Shown here in pieces: positions 1 through 8,189 of a DNA stretch of 64,000 nucleotides. A model generated the notes under the pieces. The model had not been told where the DNA came from, did no database searches, and saw nothing but the letters and a program-made list of their open reading frames with translations. Positions within the stretch are counted from its first letter, which is position 1, and the number at the start of each line of letters is the position of its first letter. The translations under genes and the position numbers were made by a program. This stretch comes from Wagnerdoeblera sp046292685 (GTDB lineage Bacteria > Pseudomonadota > Alphaproteobacteria > Rhodobacterales > Rhodobacteraceae): NCBI RefSeq assembly GCF_046292685.1, contig NZ_JBKBQM010000010.1, positions 8,842-72,841 of the forward strand, written 5' to 3'.

Positions 1-555
1 GGCGGAATAGAAACCGTCGACATCCGACAGGAGCACCAGCTGATCGGCGCCCACGGTGACGGCGATGTTGGCGGCGAGGCGGTCGTTGTCGCCGAAGCGG
101 ATTTCGTCGGTGGCCACCGTGTCGTTTTCGTTCACGATCGGCACCACGCCCAGCGACAGCAGCGTGGCGAGGGTGGCGCGGGAGTTGAGGTAGCGGCGGC
201 GGTCCTCGGTGTCTTCGAGCGTGACCAGTACCTGCGCGGCCTTGAGCCCGTGCGGCACCAGAGCCTCCTCGTAGGCGCGGGCCAGGCGGATCTGGCCGAC
301 GGCGGCGGCGGCCTGCGACTGTTCCAGCGGCAGCGCGCCGTCGGGCAGGCCCAGCACGCGGCGGCCGAGCGCGATGGAGCCGGAGGAGACGAGGATCACG
401 TCGGCCCCGCGGGCGCGGGCGGCGGCCACATCCTCGGCCAGGCCGCGCAGCCAGTCGCCGCGCAGGCCGGTGGTGCGATCGACCAGCAGGGCAGAGCCGA
501 TCTTGACGACCAGCCGGCGGGCGCGGGCGATGTCGGGGGGGGTCAGGGCCGCCAT
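1..555 (-). CDS. proB: Glutamate 5-kinase (ProB), 3' end outside window
   Basis: Phosphorylates L-glutamate to glutamyl-5-phosphate in the cytosol, the first step of proline synthesis. The 185 visible codons are the N-terminal part of the amino-acid-kinase domain; the rest lies beyond base 1. Visible family motifs are VVKIGSALLV near the start, VSSGSIALGRR, the substrate-binding stretch NENDTVATDEIRFGDND and LLSDVDG. The ATG at 553-555 lies inside the last 13 bases of obgE, so the two genes are probably translationally coupled, an arrangement common in Rhodobacterales. A C-terminal PUA domain would be expected but cannot be checked here. Confidence 0.95.
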   Translation of the reverse strand, partial: MAALTPPDIARARRLVVKIGSALLVDRTTGLRGDWLRGLAEDVAAARARGADVILVSSGSIALGRRVLGLPDGALPLEQSQAAAAVGQIRLARAYEEALVPHGLKAAQVLVTLEDTEDRRRYLNSRATLATLLSLGVVPIVNENDTVATDEIRFGDNDRLAANIAVTVGADQLVLLSDVDGFYSA

Positions 556-1571
556 GATCCGGTGTCGTCCTCGGGGGTGGCGCGGTCGGCCCGGATGGCG
601 GCCATCAGGGCGCGCAGCACCTCGGGCAGGCCCTGGCCGGTGGCGCCGGAAATGGCAAAGACCTTGTCCCCGCTGGCCTTTTCCAGCGCGCGGCGGCGGG
701 AGGACAGGGTTTTCGGGTCGATCGCGTCGATCTTGTTGATGGCGGTGATGCGCGGCTTGTCGGCCAGGCCGTGGCCGTAGGCATCGAGCTCGGCGATGAT
801 GGTGCGGTAATCGCGGGTGATGGTGGAGGAGGTGCCATCGACCAGATGCAGGAGCACCGCGCAGCGTTCGACATGGGCCAAGAACTGGTCGCCCAGACCG
901 CGGCCTTCGGAGGCGCCTTCGATCAGGCCGGGAATGTCGGCCATGACGAATTCCTTGCCGTCGATCCCCACCACCCCGAGGTTGGGCACCAGCGTGGTGA
1001 AGGGGTAGTCGGCGATCTTGGGCCGCGCGTTCGAGGTGGCGGCAAGGAAGGTGGACTTGCCGGCGTTGGGCAGGCCCAGCAGCCCTGCATCGGCGATGAG
1101 CTTGAGCCGCAGCCAGATCGTGCGCTCGACCCCTTCCTGGCCGGGGTTGGCGCGGGCCGGGGCGCGGTTGGTGGAGGACTTGAAGCGCAGGTTGCCCCAG
1201 CCGCCGTTGCCGCCTTGCGCCAGCAGCACGCGCTGGCCGGGTTCGGTCAGGTCGGCGATGAGGGTTTCCTCGTCTTGGTCCAGAATCTCGGTGCCCACGG
1301 GCACGCGCAGCACGATGTCGTCGCCGGATTTGCCGGTGCGCTGGCTGCCCATGCCGGGCTGGCCGGACTTGGCGAAGAAATGCTGCTGGTAGCGGAAGTC
1401 GATCAGGGTGTTGAGCCCTTCGACCGCCTCGGCCCAGACCGAGCCGCCGTTGCCGCCATCGCCGCCGTCGGGGCCGCCGAACTCGACGAACTTTTCGCGC
1501 CGGAACGACACGCAGCCCGCCCCGCCGCCGCCCGAGCGGATGTAGACCTTGGCAAGGTCGAGGAACTTCAT
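543..1571 (-). CDS. obgE: GTPase Obg/CgtA
   Basis: Essential ribosome-associated GTPase that acts in 50S subunit maturation and links growth to stress signalling. The 342 residues show the glycine-rich Obg fold (about 1-158, with GGPDGGDGGNGGSV) followed by a G domain with the P-loop GLPNAGKST at 166-174, DIPGLIEGASEGRGLG (G3), NKID (G4) and SGATGQG (G5). The length matches short alphaproteobacterial Obg proteins without a long C-terminal extension. It overlaps proB by 13 bases downstream. Normally rplU-rpmA lie upstream, but here the 61-base gap upstream separates it from the end of the DUF2155 gene. Confidence 0.98.
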   Translation of the reverse strand: MKFLDLAKVYIRSGGGGAGCVSFRREKFVEFGGPDGGDGGNGGSVWAEAVEGLNTLIDFRYQQHFFAKSGQPGMGSQRTGKSGDDIVLRVPVGTEILDQDEETLIADLTEPGQRVLLAQGGNGGWGNLRFKSSTNRAPARANPGQEGVERTIWLRLKLIADAGLLGLPNAGKSTFLAATSNARPKIADYPFTTLVPNLGVVGIDGKEFVMADIPGLIEGASEGRGLGDQFLAHVERCAVLLHLVDGTSSTITRDYRTIIAELDAYGHGLADKPRITAINKIDAIDPKTLSSRRRALEKASGDKVFAISGATGQGLPEVLRALMAAIRADRATPEDDTGSWRP

Positions 1572-1632
1572 CGGTCTGGTCCTTTCAGGGTCCGGGCCCC
1601 GCTTTAGCGCATCGGGGGCCCCGGCCTCAATG

Positions 1633-1986
1633 CTATTCCGTCAGGCAGCGCAGCACCCAGACATCGTAGCGCGCATGGTCGAGCGCCGAGAGCGCCGGGC
1701 TGGAGGCGACCATCCAGCCCGAGAACACGGTGGCATCCAGCAGAGAATCGCGCACGGTGAGGTGGGCAAAAGCCTCGCCGGTGGGGTTGTCCTCGGGGTA
1801 GCGGCAGGCGTTGAGCTGCACCGAAAGCCGCCCCCAGACCGCCGACTGGCCGCGCGACAGCTCGATATCGGCGGTTTCGCCCGACAGGCGGTCGAGCCAG
1901 CGCAGCTGCGCGCCGGGGGCCTCAAGGATCGGCTGGGCCTGCGCGGGCAAGGCCAGCAAGAGCAGCGCCAGGGCCGCGCGAATCAT
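1633..1986 (-). CDS. DUF2155 domain-containing exported protein
   Basis: Small exported protein of 117 residues with a clear signal peptide (MIRAALALLLLALPAQA, cleavage expected just after the AQA). The mature part holds the DUF2155 pattern: a tryptophan-rich strand (QLRWLDRLSG), a cysteine in LNACRYP, VFSGWMVASSPALSALDHARYDVW and a terminal cysteine. In Rhodobacterales this family usually sits beside the Mla/NDUFA12 genes, and here its ATG overlaps the mlaD stop by four bases (ATGA). The function is unknown; it is probably periplasmic or envelope-associated. The two cysteines might form a disulfide. Confidence 0.85.
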   Translation of the reverse strand: MIRAALALLLLALPAQAQPILEAPGAQLRWLDRLSGETADIELSRGQSAVWGRLSVQLNACRYPEDNPTGEAFAHLTVRDSLLDATVFSGWMVASSPALSALDHARYDVWVLRCLTE

Positions 1987-2450
1987 TCGCCGGCTTTCAG
2001 CGCATCGCCGGCCGCGCCGCCGACGAACTTCATCAGCAGCGTGGTGAGGCTGACGGCGCCCTGGGTGTCTTCGATCTCGGCGCCGGGCTGGAGGTTGAAG
2101 GGGGAACCGCCGGGCGTGATCTCGACGAAGTTGCCGCCGAGCAGCCCCTCGGAGGAGATCAGCACGGTGCTGTCGTCGGGCAGAAGAATGCCGTCGCGCA
2201 CGGTAAAGCGGGCTTCGGCCATGAAGGTGTCGGGGTTCAGCGACAGGCCGGTGACGGTGCCGACCTTGACGCCGGCCATGCGCACGTCGGTGCCGAGCTT
2301 GACGCCTTCGACCGATCGGAAGGCGGCGCGCAGTTCGTAGCTGCCGGCGGGCGCGCCGAGCCCGGTGGCCTGCGCGGCATAGACCAGAAAGCCGATGGCC
2401 ACGGCCAGAACCGCGCCGCCGACGGCGACTTCGGTGGCGTTCTCGTTCAT
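1983..2450 (-). CDS. mlaD: MlaD-like substrate-binding protein of a lipid transport system
   Basis: 155-residue single MCE-domain protein anchored by one N-terminal membrane helix (about residues 7-25) with the MCE domain in the periplasm. It fits MlaD, the component that carries phospholipid between the inner-membrane Mla ABC complex and the periplasmic carrier. The MCE signature is visible as YELRAAFRSVEGVKLGTDVR and GVKVGTVTGLSLNP, with the pore-loop region SSEGLLGGNFVEITPGG. No mlaE, mlaF or mlaC lies in the window, as is common when mlaD is separated in this order. It overlaps the DUF2155 gene (ATGA) and the NDUFA12 gene by four bases each, so the three form one operon. Confidence 0.88.
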   Translation of the reverse strand: MNENATEVAVGGAVLAVAIGFLVYAAQATGLGAPAGSYELRAAFRSVEGVKLGTDVRMAGVKVGTVTGLSLNPDTFMAEARFTVRDGILLPDDSTVLISSEGLLGGNFVEITPGGSPFNLQPGAEIEDTQGAVSLTTLLMKFVGGAAGDALKAGE

Positions 2451-2821
2451 TCGGGCTGCCAGGCCTCGTAATCGCGGCGCTCCACCGGGGCGGCGCGGCG
2501 GATCGAGCCGGGGGGCGCATAGGCGGCGGGGGTGCCGGTCAGGTTTTCCTGATGCGGCTTTTCCCAGGCCTTGCGGCGCAGCGGCTGTTCGGTGGGGGGC
2601 GCGTCCCAGGTGTGGTGCAGCCAGCCGTGCCACTCGGGCGAGATGCGGCTGGCCTCGATTTCGCCGTTGTAGATCACCCAGCGCTTCTTGCCGTCGCGCG
2701 AGCGGTAGAAGGTGTTGCCTTGCGCATCCTCGCCGACCTTGACCCCGTGGCGCCAGGTATGGAAGCGGGTGTTCAGGGTCTGGCCGTTCCACCAGGTCAG
2801 AAAGCTGAGCAGGAACTTCAC
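2447..2821 (-). CDS. NDUFA12-family NADH:ubiquinone oxidoreductase accessory subunit
   Basis: 124-residue homologue of mitochondrial complex I subunit NDUFA12 (B17.2), a supernumerary subunit shared by mitochondria and alphaproteobacterial complex I. Seen are LLSFLTWWNGQTLNTRFHTW, VGEDAQGNTFYR, the hallmark KKRWVIYNGEIEASRISPEWHGWLHH, and a proline-rich C-terminus. The start is taken as GTG at 2819-2821 because an AGGAGA ribosome-binding site stands about eight bases upstream and the family normally begins exactly here. It leads the NDUFA12-mlaD-DUF2155 operon, with four-base overlaps. Confidence 0.92.
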   Translation of the reverse strand: MKFLLSFLTWWNGQTLNTRFHTWRHGVKVGEDAQGNTFYRSRDGKKRWVIYNGEIEASRISPEWHGWLHHTWDAPPTEQPLRRKAWEKPHQENLTGTPAAYAPPGSIRRAAPVERRDYEAWQPE

Positions 2822-2994
2822 GAGAGACTCTCCTAGCGCGTGCGGATGGTTTCCATATGGCGCAAGGGCGCGCCGAGGTCCAGCGGCGAGTTGACGCCGC
2901 AAGGCGCAAGGCCGGCGGATGCGTGCCACAAGATTTTCAAGATTGTTGCACAGGCCGACCTTTCGGTCCGGGTGCGGAATCGTTCCGGGCGGCA

Positions 2995-3623
2995 ATGTGT
3001 TGTGCCGGGAACGGAAGTGCGGTCAGGACGGTTACCGCTACCATCGGAAGCGTCTGTCTTTACACCGCCGGCCTCTTGTCGTTGCAGACCGGGGGGTTGC
3101 TGAATGTCAGCGTGCTCAACTTCGGGTCGGGGCCGCTGTCGGCCACCATCGTCAACGACGACGAGGTGCTGGACCAGGCCAGCGACGGCGTGGCCACCGC
3201 CGCCATCGACGGGGGCCCTGCCCTGCCGCCGGAATACATCGGCAAGGGCACGGCGCAGACCTTCACGCTGTTGGGGCTGCCGCTGCTGGCGGTGCCGGCG
3301 GTGGCCTTCAAGGCGGGCGACCAGGTGTTCGTGCATTTCCCCAACGGGCCGCCGCTGTTGTCGGGGCTGCTGATCGGCTTCGGCCTGAACCCGGGCCTGG
3401 GCTTTGCGCTGCCCGATCCGATGCCGATCTGCCCGGGCGCCGGGGCGCGGGTGGCCACGCCGAACGGCCCCGTGCCGGTCGAGCAGTTGCGGCCGGGCGA
3501 CCGGGTGCTGACGCCGCCCGCGGGCCGATGCCGCTGCTGTGGGTGGGCGCGCGCCGGGTGGAACCTGATGCACAGCCGCGCGAGCCCCGGCTGCGCCCGG
3601 TGCGCAATCCGGCCGGAGGCCGG
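2995..3623 (+). pseudogene. Decayed Hint (hedgehog/intein)-domain gene, frameshifted and truncated
   Basis: The first part reads as one frame from an ATG at 2995 (LYTAGLLSLQTGGLLNVSV, then GARVATPNGPVPVEQLRPGD, the start of a bacterial Hint domain with the expected GARVATP and LRPGDRVLT motifs). At about 3514-3524 the homology jumps to another frame (GPMPLLWVGARRVEP, then RLRPVRNPAGG), which means a single-base indel. The domain then stops at about 3620, against the 3' end of the RidA gene on the other strand, so its C-terminal half is missing. Rhodobacteraceae carry many Hint-domain paralogues; this looks like a dying copy. A weak alternative start in the same frame lies at 2857. Confidence 0.65.
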
Positions 3624-4007
3624 TCAGCCGGCGGCGACGCGGGCTGTGACCTCGATCTCGAATCGCATGGCGTCTTCCATCAGCCGCGCCTCGATCATGG
3701 TGGCGGCGGGGCGGGCGGTGCCGAAGGCGGCCGAAAGCTGCGGCCAGAGCCGCGGAAACTCGGCGCGGTCGGGCAGGATGTAGGTGACGCGCACCACGTG
3801 ATCGAGGCTGCTGCCCGCCTGGTCCAGCACCTGCGCCACCGTAGCCAGCGCGTTGCGGCACTGGTCCTCCACCCCTTCGGGCAGGGTCATGGTGGCGTAG
3901 TCGTAGCCGGTGGTGCCGGCCACGAAGACCCAGCCGTCTTGCACCACGGCGCGGGAATAGCCGATGGTCGCTTCGAAACTGGAGCCGGAGGAGATGAGAC
4001 GGCGCAA
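3624..4007 (-). CDS. RidA/YjgF family enamine deaminase-like protein
   Basis: 127-residue protein of the RidA/YER057c/UK114 family, whose trimeric members hydrolyse reactive enamine/imine intermediates such as 2-aminoacrylate. The sequence has the fold's landmarks: GYSRAVVQDGWVFVAGTTG, QCRNALATVAQVLDQAGSSL, VVRVTYILPDRAEF and RPAATMIEARL. The catalytic arginine position of true RidA (usually in the motif R-x-x-x-E near the end) reads RPAATMIEARLMEDAMRFEI, compatible with activity. A TTG start at 4005-4007 is preferred, preceded by GAAAGGGCC; no ATG fits the family N-terminus. It stands alone, convergent with the Hint remnant and divergent from the YnfA-like gene. Confidence 0.85.
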   Translation of the reverse strand: MRRLISSGSSFEATIGYSRAVVQDGWVFVAGTTGYDYATMTLPEGVEDQCRNALATVAQVLDQAGSSLDHVVRVTYILPDRAEFPRLWPQLSAAFGTARPAATMIEARLMEDAMRFEIEVTARVAAG

Positions 4008-4109
4008 GGCAGGCCCTTTCGGTTGTCGGCAGGTCGGGTGCGCGCAGGCTTGCGCATCGCGCCGCGGCGCGCAAGGGTGGCGCGGCGGCAGGCGAAAGGG
4101 CAGGCGCGG

Positions 4110-4436
4110 ATGCAGGCGATTCCGATCTATGCGGCGGCGGCGCTGGCCGAGATTGCCGGCTGTTTTGCCTTTTGGGCCTGGGCGCGGCTGGACAAGCCGG
4201 TCTGGTGGCTTTTGCCGGGGATGGCGTCGCTGGCGGCCTTTGGCTGGCTGCTGGCGCAATCGCCGGCCGATGCGGCGGGGCGCAGCTATGCCGCTTATGG
4301 CGGGGTCTACATCGCCGCCTCGCTGATCTGGCTGTGGGCGATGGAGGGGCAGCGCCCCGACCCCCGGGATCTGGCCGGGGCCGGGTTGTGCCTGATCGGG
4401 GCGGCGATCATCCTGTGGGCGCCGCGGGGCGGCTGA
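4110..4436 (+). CDS. YnfA/UPF0060 family small membrane protein
   Basis: 108-residue integral membrane protein with four predicted helices. The family pattern is clear: IYAAAALAEIAGCFAFWAWAR, KPVWWLLPGMASLAAFGWLL, RSYAAYGGVYIAASLIWLW, and a last helix LAGAGLCLIGAAIILWAPR. YnfA proteins resemble small multidrug resistance transporters in size and topology and are proposed efflux proteins; the substrate is unproven. The gene is monocistronic, divergent from the RidA-like gene (102 bases) and convergent with clpX. Confidence 0.92.
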   Translation: MQAIPIYAAAALAEIAGCFAFWAWARLDKPVWWLLPGMASLAAFGWLLAQSPADAAGRSYAAYGGVYIAASLIWLWAMEGQRPDPRDLAGAGLCLIGAAIILWAPRGG

Positions 4437-4481
4437 ACAGGCAAAAGGGGCGCCCCCCCGAAGCCCGCCCCGCCTGCCGCC

Positions 4482-5750
4482 TCAGCCGGCCGAGGCGGTT
4501 TCCTTTTTCTTGCGTTCGGCGTGCACCAGCAAGGGCTTGGCGGTGCCGTTCACCACCTCTTCGTTCACCACCACCTCGTGCACGCCGCCCATGCCGGGGA
4601 GTTCGAACATGGTGTCGAGCAGGATGTCTTCCATGATCGAGCGCAGGCCGCGGGCGCCGGTCTTGCGCTTGATGGCGCGCCGGGCGATGGCGGTCAGCGC
4701 GTCGGGCGCGAAGGTCAGCTTGACGCCCTCGATCTCGAACAGCTTCTGGTATTGCTTGACCAGCGCATTCTTCGGCTCGGTCAGGATGGTGACCAGCGCG
4801 GCCTCGTCCAGATCGGTGAGCGTGGCGATGACCGGCAGGCGGCCGACGAATTCGGGGATCAGGCCGAATTTCAGCAGGTCTTCGGGTTCGAGTTCGAGGA
4901 ACAGTTCGCCCACGCCGCGGGCGTCGGGGGCCTTGACCTCGGCCCCGAAGCCGATCGAGGTGCCCTTGTGGCGCTGCGCGATGATCTTTTCCAGCCCCGC
5001 GAAGGCGCCGCCGCAGATGAACAGGATGTTGGTCGTGTCCACCTGCAGGAATTCCTGCTGCGGGTGCTTGCGCCCGCCTTGCGGCGGCACGGAGGCAACG
5101 GTGCCTTCCATGATCTTCAGAAGCGCCTGCTGCACGCCTTCGCCCGAGACATCGCGGGTGATGCTGGGATTGTCCGACTTGCGGGTGATCTTGTCCACCT
5201 CGTCGATGTAGACGATGCCGCGCTGCGCGCGTTCGACGTTGTATTCCGAGGCCTGCAACAGCTTGAGGATGATGTTTTCCACATCCTCGCCCACGTAACC
5301 GGCCTCGGTCAGGGTGGTGGCATCGGCCATCGTGAACGGCACGTCGAGGATGCGCGCGAGCGTTTGCGCAAGCAGGGTCTTGCCGGTGCCGGTGGGGCCG
5401 ATCAGCAGGATGTTGGACTTGGACAGTTCCACATCGCCCGACTTGCCGCCGGTGTGGTTGAGCCGCTTGTAATGGTTGTGCACTGCGACCGAGAGCACGC
5501 GCTTGGCGCGGTCCTGGCCGATGACGTAATCGTCCAGCACCTTGGCGATGTCGCGCGGGGTGGGGACGCCGTCGGCGGTCTTGAGGCCGGAGGTCTTGGT
5601 TTCCTCGCGGATGATGTCCATGCACAGCTCGACGCATTCGTCGCAGATGAACACGGTCGGCCCCGCGATCAGCTTGCGCACCTCATGCTGGCTCTTGCCG
5701 CAGAACGAGCAGTAGAGGGTGTTCTTGCTGTCGCCCGAATTGCTAGCCAT
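4482..5750 (-). CDS. clpX: ATP-dependent Clp protease ATP-binding subunit ClpX
   Basis: AAA+ unfoldase that recognises substrates, unfolds them and feeds them to ClpP. The 422-residue protein has the N-terminal zinc-binding domain (Cys14, Cys17, Cys36, Cys39), Walker A GPTGTGKT at 118-125, Walker B IVYIDEVDKI, the pore-loop region GFGAEV and the sensor-2 motif KTGARGLRSIMED. The length is normal. It lies 101 bases downstream of clpP, the standard clpP-clpX order. The adaptor SspB, which delivers ssrA-tagged substrates to ClpXP, is encoded at 54668-55135. Confidence 0.99.
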   Translation of the reverse strand: MASNSGDSKNTLYCSFCGKSQHEVRKLIAGPTVFICDECVELCMDIIREETKTSGLKTADGVPTPRDIAKVLDDYVIGQDRAKRVLSVAVHNHYKRLNHTGGKSGDVELSKSNILLIGPTGTGKTLLAQTLARILDVPFTMADATTLTEAGYVGEDVENIILKLLQASEYNVERAQRGIVYIDEVDKITRKSDNPSITRDVSGEGVQQALLKIMEGTVASVPPQGGRKHPQQEFLQVDTTNILFICGGAFAGLEKIIAQRHKGTSIGFGAEVKAPDARGVGELFLELEPEDLLKFGLIPEFVGRLPVIATLTDLDEAALVTILTEPKNALVKQYQKLFEIEGVKLTFAPDALTAIARRAIKRKTGARGLRSIMEDILLDTMFELPGMGGVHEVVVNEEVVNGTAKPLLVHAERKKKETASAG

Positions 5751-5851
5751 GCGTTCCGTTCCTATCGCCTGTCCGTCAGTCCCGCCCGCAAGATTACGGA
5801 AGGGCCGTGCGCATCACAACGCCTAATCGCCGCCGGGGCGGCGCCCGGCGA

Positions 5852-6484
5852 TCACTTCGCGGCCGGGTCGGCCTTGCCGCGGCTGTCCACGATTTCGTCG
5901 ATCAGGCCCCAGGCCCTGGCATCTTCGGCGGACATGAAGTTATCGCGCTCCAGCGCGGCCTCGACCGTGGCGATGTCCTGGCCGGTGTGCTTGACGTAGA
6001 TCTGGTTCAGCCGGTCCTTCAGCTTCTGCGTCTCGCGCGCATGGATCATGATGTCGGTGGCCTGGCCCTGATAGCCGCCCGAAGGCTGGTGCACCATCAC
6101 GCGGGCATTGGGCAGGCTGAAGCGCATGCCCTTTTCGCCGGCCGTCAGCAGGAGCGAGCCCATCGACGCCGCCTGCCCCACCACCAGCGTCGAGACGCGC
6201 GGCTTGATGTACTGCATGGTGTCGTAGATCGACAGGCCCGAGGTGACGACGCCGCCGGGGCTGTTGATGTACATGCTGATTTCCTTGGTCGGGTTCTCCG
6301 CCTCCAGAAACAGCAGCTGCGCCACGATCAGGGTCGACATGCCGTCGTGCACCGGGCCGGACAGGAAGATGATGCGTTCCTTGAGCAGGCGCGAGAAGAT
6401 GTCATAGGCCCGTTCGCCCCGGCTGGTCTGTTCGACCACCATCGGCACCAGGGTGTTCATGTAGAAGTCTGCCGGATCACGCAT
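5852..6484 (-). CDS. clpP: ATP-dependent Clp protease proteolytic subunit ClpP
   Basis: Serine protease that forms the tetradecameric chamber of ClpXP/ClpAP. The catalytic triad is visible: Ser107 in GQAASMGS, His132 in MVHQPSGG and Asp181 in ERDNFMSAED. The 210-residue length is typical. The start chosen is the ATG at 6482-6484 (MRDPADFYMNTLVPMVVEQ), leaving a short propeptide as in most alphaproteobacteria. clpX follows on the same strand; the promoter must lie in the 280-base divergent gap shared with the MFS gene. Confidence 0.99.
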   Translation of the reverse strand: MRDPADFYMNTLVPMVVEQTSRGERAYDIFSRLLKERIIFLSGPVHDGMSTLIVAQLLFLEAENPTKEISMYINSPGGVVTSGLSIYDTMQYIKPRVSTLVVGQAASMGSLLLTAGEKGMRFSLPNARVMVHQPSGGYQGQATDIMIHARETQKLKDRLNQIYVKHTGQDIATVEAALERDNFMSAEDARAWGLIDEIVDSRGKADPAAK

Positions 6485-6645
6485 CTGTCTTGCCTGCCTT
6501 CGGATGTTTCGCTGATCTATGCCACCAGGTCCTTGCCAGAGTCTTAGTTTGGCGCCCGCCCCCCCGCAAGGGCCGGGGGGGAACTTTCCTGTGGCGCCCC
6601 CCGCGGCGGCATCCGGGCGCCGGCGGGGCCGCATTCCGCGTCAGC

Positions 6646-6681
6646 GCCGGCAAGCGGGGGCTCGATGCCCCCCGCGCCGGC
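6646..6681. repeat. GCTCGATGC hairpin repeat, copy 1
   Basis: 36-base imperfect palindrome with two stacked stems. The outer arms GCCGGC/GCCGGC flank inner arms GCGGGGGC/GCCCCCCGC around the loop TCGAT, with an AA bulge on the left. The same geometry recurs at 19449-19484, with a compensatory outer stem, and a longer-stemmed relative lies at 62449-62481. Because it lies between divergently transcribed clpP and the MFS gene, it cannot simply be a terminator for either. Confidence 0.6.
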
Positions 6682-6764
6682 AGCCCCCCTGCCCGCCCTG
6701 CCCGCTGGCCGCAGCCTACCTTTGCCCGCTTGCGCCCGGGCCTGCGCGGGCCTAGCAATGCGGC

Positions 6765-7988
6765 ATGAGCCTTGCATCCTCCCCCCCCGCCTTCGACGAC
6801 CGGCTGGCCCGGCGCAATGTCTGGGTGCTGGTCGCCGCGCAGGCGATCCTTGGCGCGCAGATGCCGATGATCTTCACCATCGCGGGGCTGGCGGGGCAGT
6901 CGCTGGCCTCGAACCCCTGCTGGGCGACCTTGCCGATTTCGGCCACGGTGATCGGCTCGATGCTGAGCGCCACGCCGCTGTCGGCGCTGATGCAGCGCCA
7001 CGGGCGGCGGGCGGGGTTCGTCGCCGGGTCGGTGGGCGGCATGGTCGGGGCGGCGATCGGCGCCTGGGCGCTGACCATCGCCAGCTTTCCGCTGTTCGTG
7101 CTGGGGGCGCTGTTCACCGGCATCTACATGAGCGCGCAGGGCTTTTACCGCTTTGCCGCGGCCGATACCGCGTCCGAGGCGTTTCGGCCCAAGGCGATTT
7201 CCTGGGTGATGGCGGGGGGGCTTCTGTCGGCCATCCTCGGGCCGCAGCTGGTGAAGGTGACGGCCGATGCCTTCGTCTACCCCTTTCTCGGCACCTATCT
7301 GGCGGTGATCGGGCTGAACGCGGCCGGCATGTTCCTGTTCGCCGGGCTGAAGATCCCGCGCCCGGTGCCGCCGGCGCCCGGCGCCGATACCGGGCGCAGC
7401 CGGCTGGAACTGCTGAAGTCGCCGGCCATTGCGGTGGCGGTGATCTGTGCCACGGTGTCCTACGCGCTGATGAACCTGGTGATGACCTCGTCGCCGCTGG
7501 CGGTGGTGGGCTGCGGCTTCGACAAGGGCGACGCGGCCGATGTGGTGACGGCGCATGTGCTGGCGATGTATGCGCCGTCCTTCGTGACCGGGCACATCAT
7601 CGCGCGGCTGGGGGCCGACAAGGTGGTGGCGATCGGGCTGGCGATTCTGGCGGCTTCGGGTGCGGTGGCGCTGTCGGGGGTGCAGCTGGAACAGTTCTTC
7701 CTGGCGCTGATCCTGCTGGGGGTGGGCTGGAACTTCGGCTTCATCGGGGCGACCACGATGCTGGCCAGGCTTTACACCCCGGCCGAGCGAGGGCGGATGC
7801 AGGGGCTGAACGACCTGATCGTGTTCGGCGGGGTGACGATGGCGTCGCTGTCCTCGGGCGGGTTGATGAACTGTTCGGGCGGCTCGCCCCAGGCGGGGTG
7901 GGAGCTGGTGAACCTGGCGATGGTGCCTTTCCTGATCTTGGCCGGGGCGGCGCTGATCTGGCTGATGGGGCGCGGCAAGGCGGCCTGA
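6765..7988 (+). CDS. MFS transporter, substrate unknown
   Basis: 407-residue major facilitator superfamily protein with about twelve hydrophobic helices. Seen are a central basic loop after helix 2 (MQRHGRRAGFVAG, the MFS signature position), a helix 4 region AQGFYRFAAADT, and a second-half repeat ending LARLYTPAERGRMQGLNDLIVFGG. The start ATG at 6765 begins MSLASSPPAFDDRLARRNVW. Related bacterial proteins are annotated only as MFS transporters, and nothing nearby names a substrate. It is divergent from clpP and is followed by the tRNA-Gly genes. Confidence 0.88.
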   Translation: MSLASSPPAFDDRLARRNVWVLVAAQAILGAQMPMIFTIAGLAGQSLASNPCWATLPISATVIGSMLSATPLSALMQRHGRRAGFVAGSVGGMVGAAIGAWALTIASFPLFVLGALFTGIYMSAQGFYRFAAADTASEAFRPKAISWVMAGGLLSAILGPQLVKVTADAFVYPFLGTYLAVIGLNAAGMFLFAGLKIPRPVPPAPGADTGRSRLELLKSPAIAVAVICATVSYALMNLVMTSSPLAVVGCGFDKGDAADVVTAHVLAMYAPSFVTGHIIARLGADKVVAIGLAILAASGAVALSGVQLEQFFLALILLGVGWNFGFIGATTMLARLYTPAERGRMQGLNDLIVFGGVTMASLSSGGLMNCSGGSPQAGWELVNLAMVPFLILAGAALIWLMGRGKAA

Positions 7989-8079
7989 GCCGCCAGCGGC
8001 GCGCGGGGGGGGTGCGAAAAATCCGCCTGCGCCCTCTTGCACCGCCCGGCACCTTGGGCTAATCCACCGCCCACGGAGT

Positions 8080-8154
8080 GCGGGCGTAGCTCAGGGGTAG
8101 AGCATAACCTTGCCAAGGTTAGGGTCGTGAGTTCGAATCTCATCGCCCGCTCCA
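8080..8154 (+). tRNA. tRNA-Gly (anticodon GCC), copy 1
   Basis: 75 bases including an encoded CCA. The acceptor arm GCGGGCG pairs with CGCCCGC before discriminator T and CCA. The anticodon stem TAACC/GGTTA holds the loop TTGCCAA (anticodon GCC, reading GGC and GGU), and the T-arm has GTTCGAATC. Identical to the copy at 8340-8414. Confidence 0.98.
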
Positions 8155-8163
8155 GAAAACCGA

Positions 8164-8189
8164 AACGGGCGCCCTTGCGGGCGCCCGTT
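8164..8189 (+). terminator. Hairpin after tRNA-Gly copy 1
   Basis: Perfect 11-base-pair stem AACGGGCGCCC / GGGCGCCCGTT around a TTGC tetraloop, ten bases after the tRNA CCA. There is no strong T-run afterwards (CGCGTTTG), so termination strength is uncertain. The same hairpin follows the second copy. Confidence 0.7.

Noticed and set aside
4479..4500. Hairpin CCGCCTC...GAGGCGG at the clpX 3' end as a terminator
   Set aside because: It overlaps the last codons and stop of clpX and lacks a T-run; coding constraint explains it equally well.
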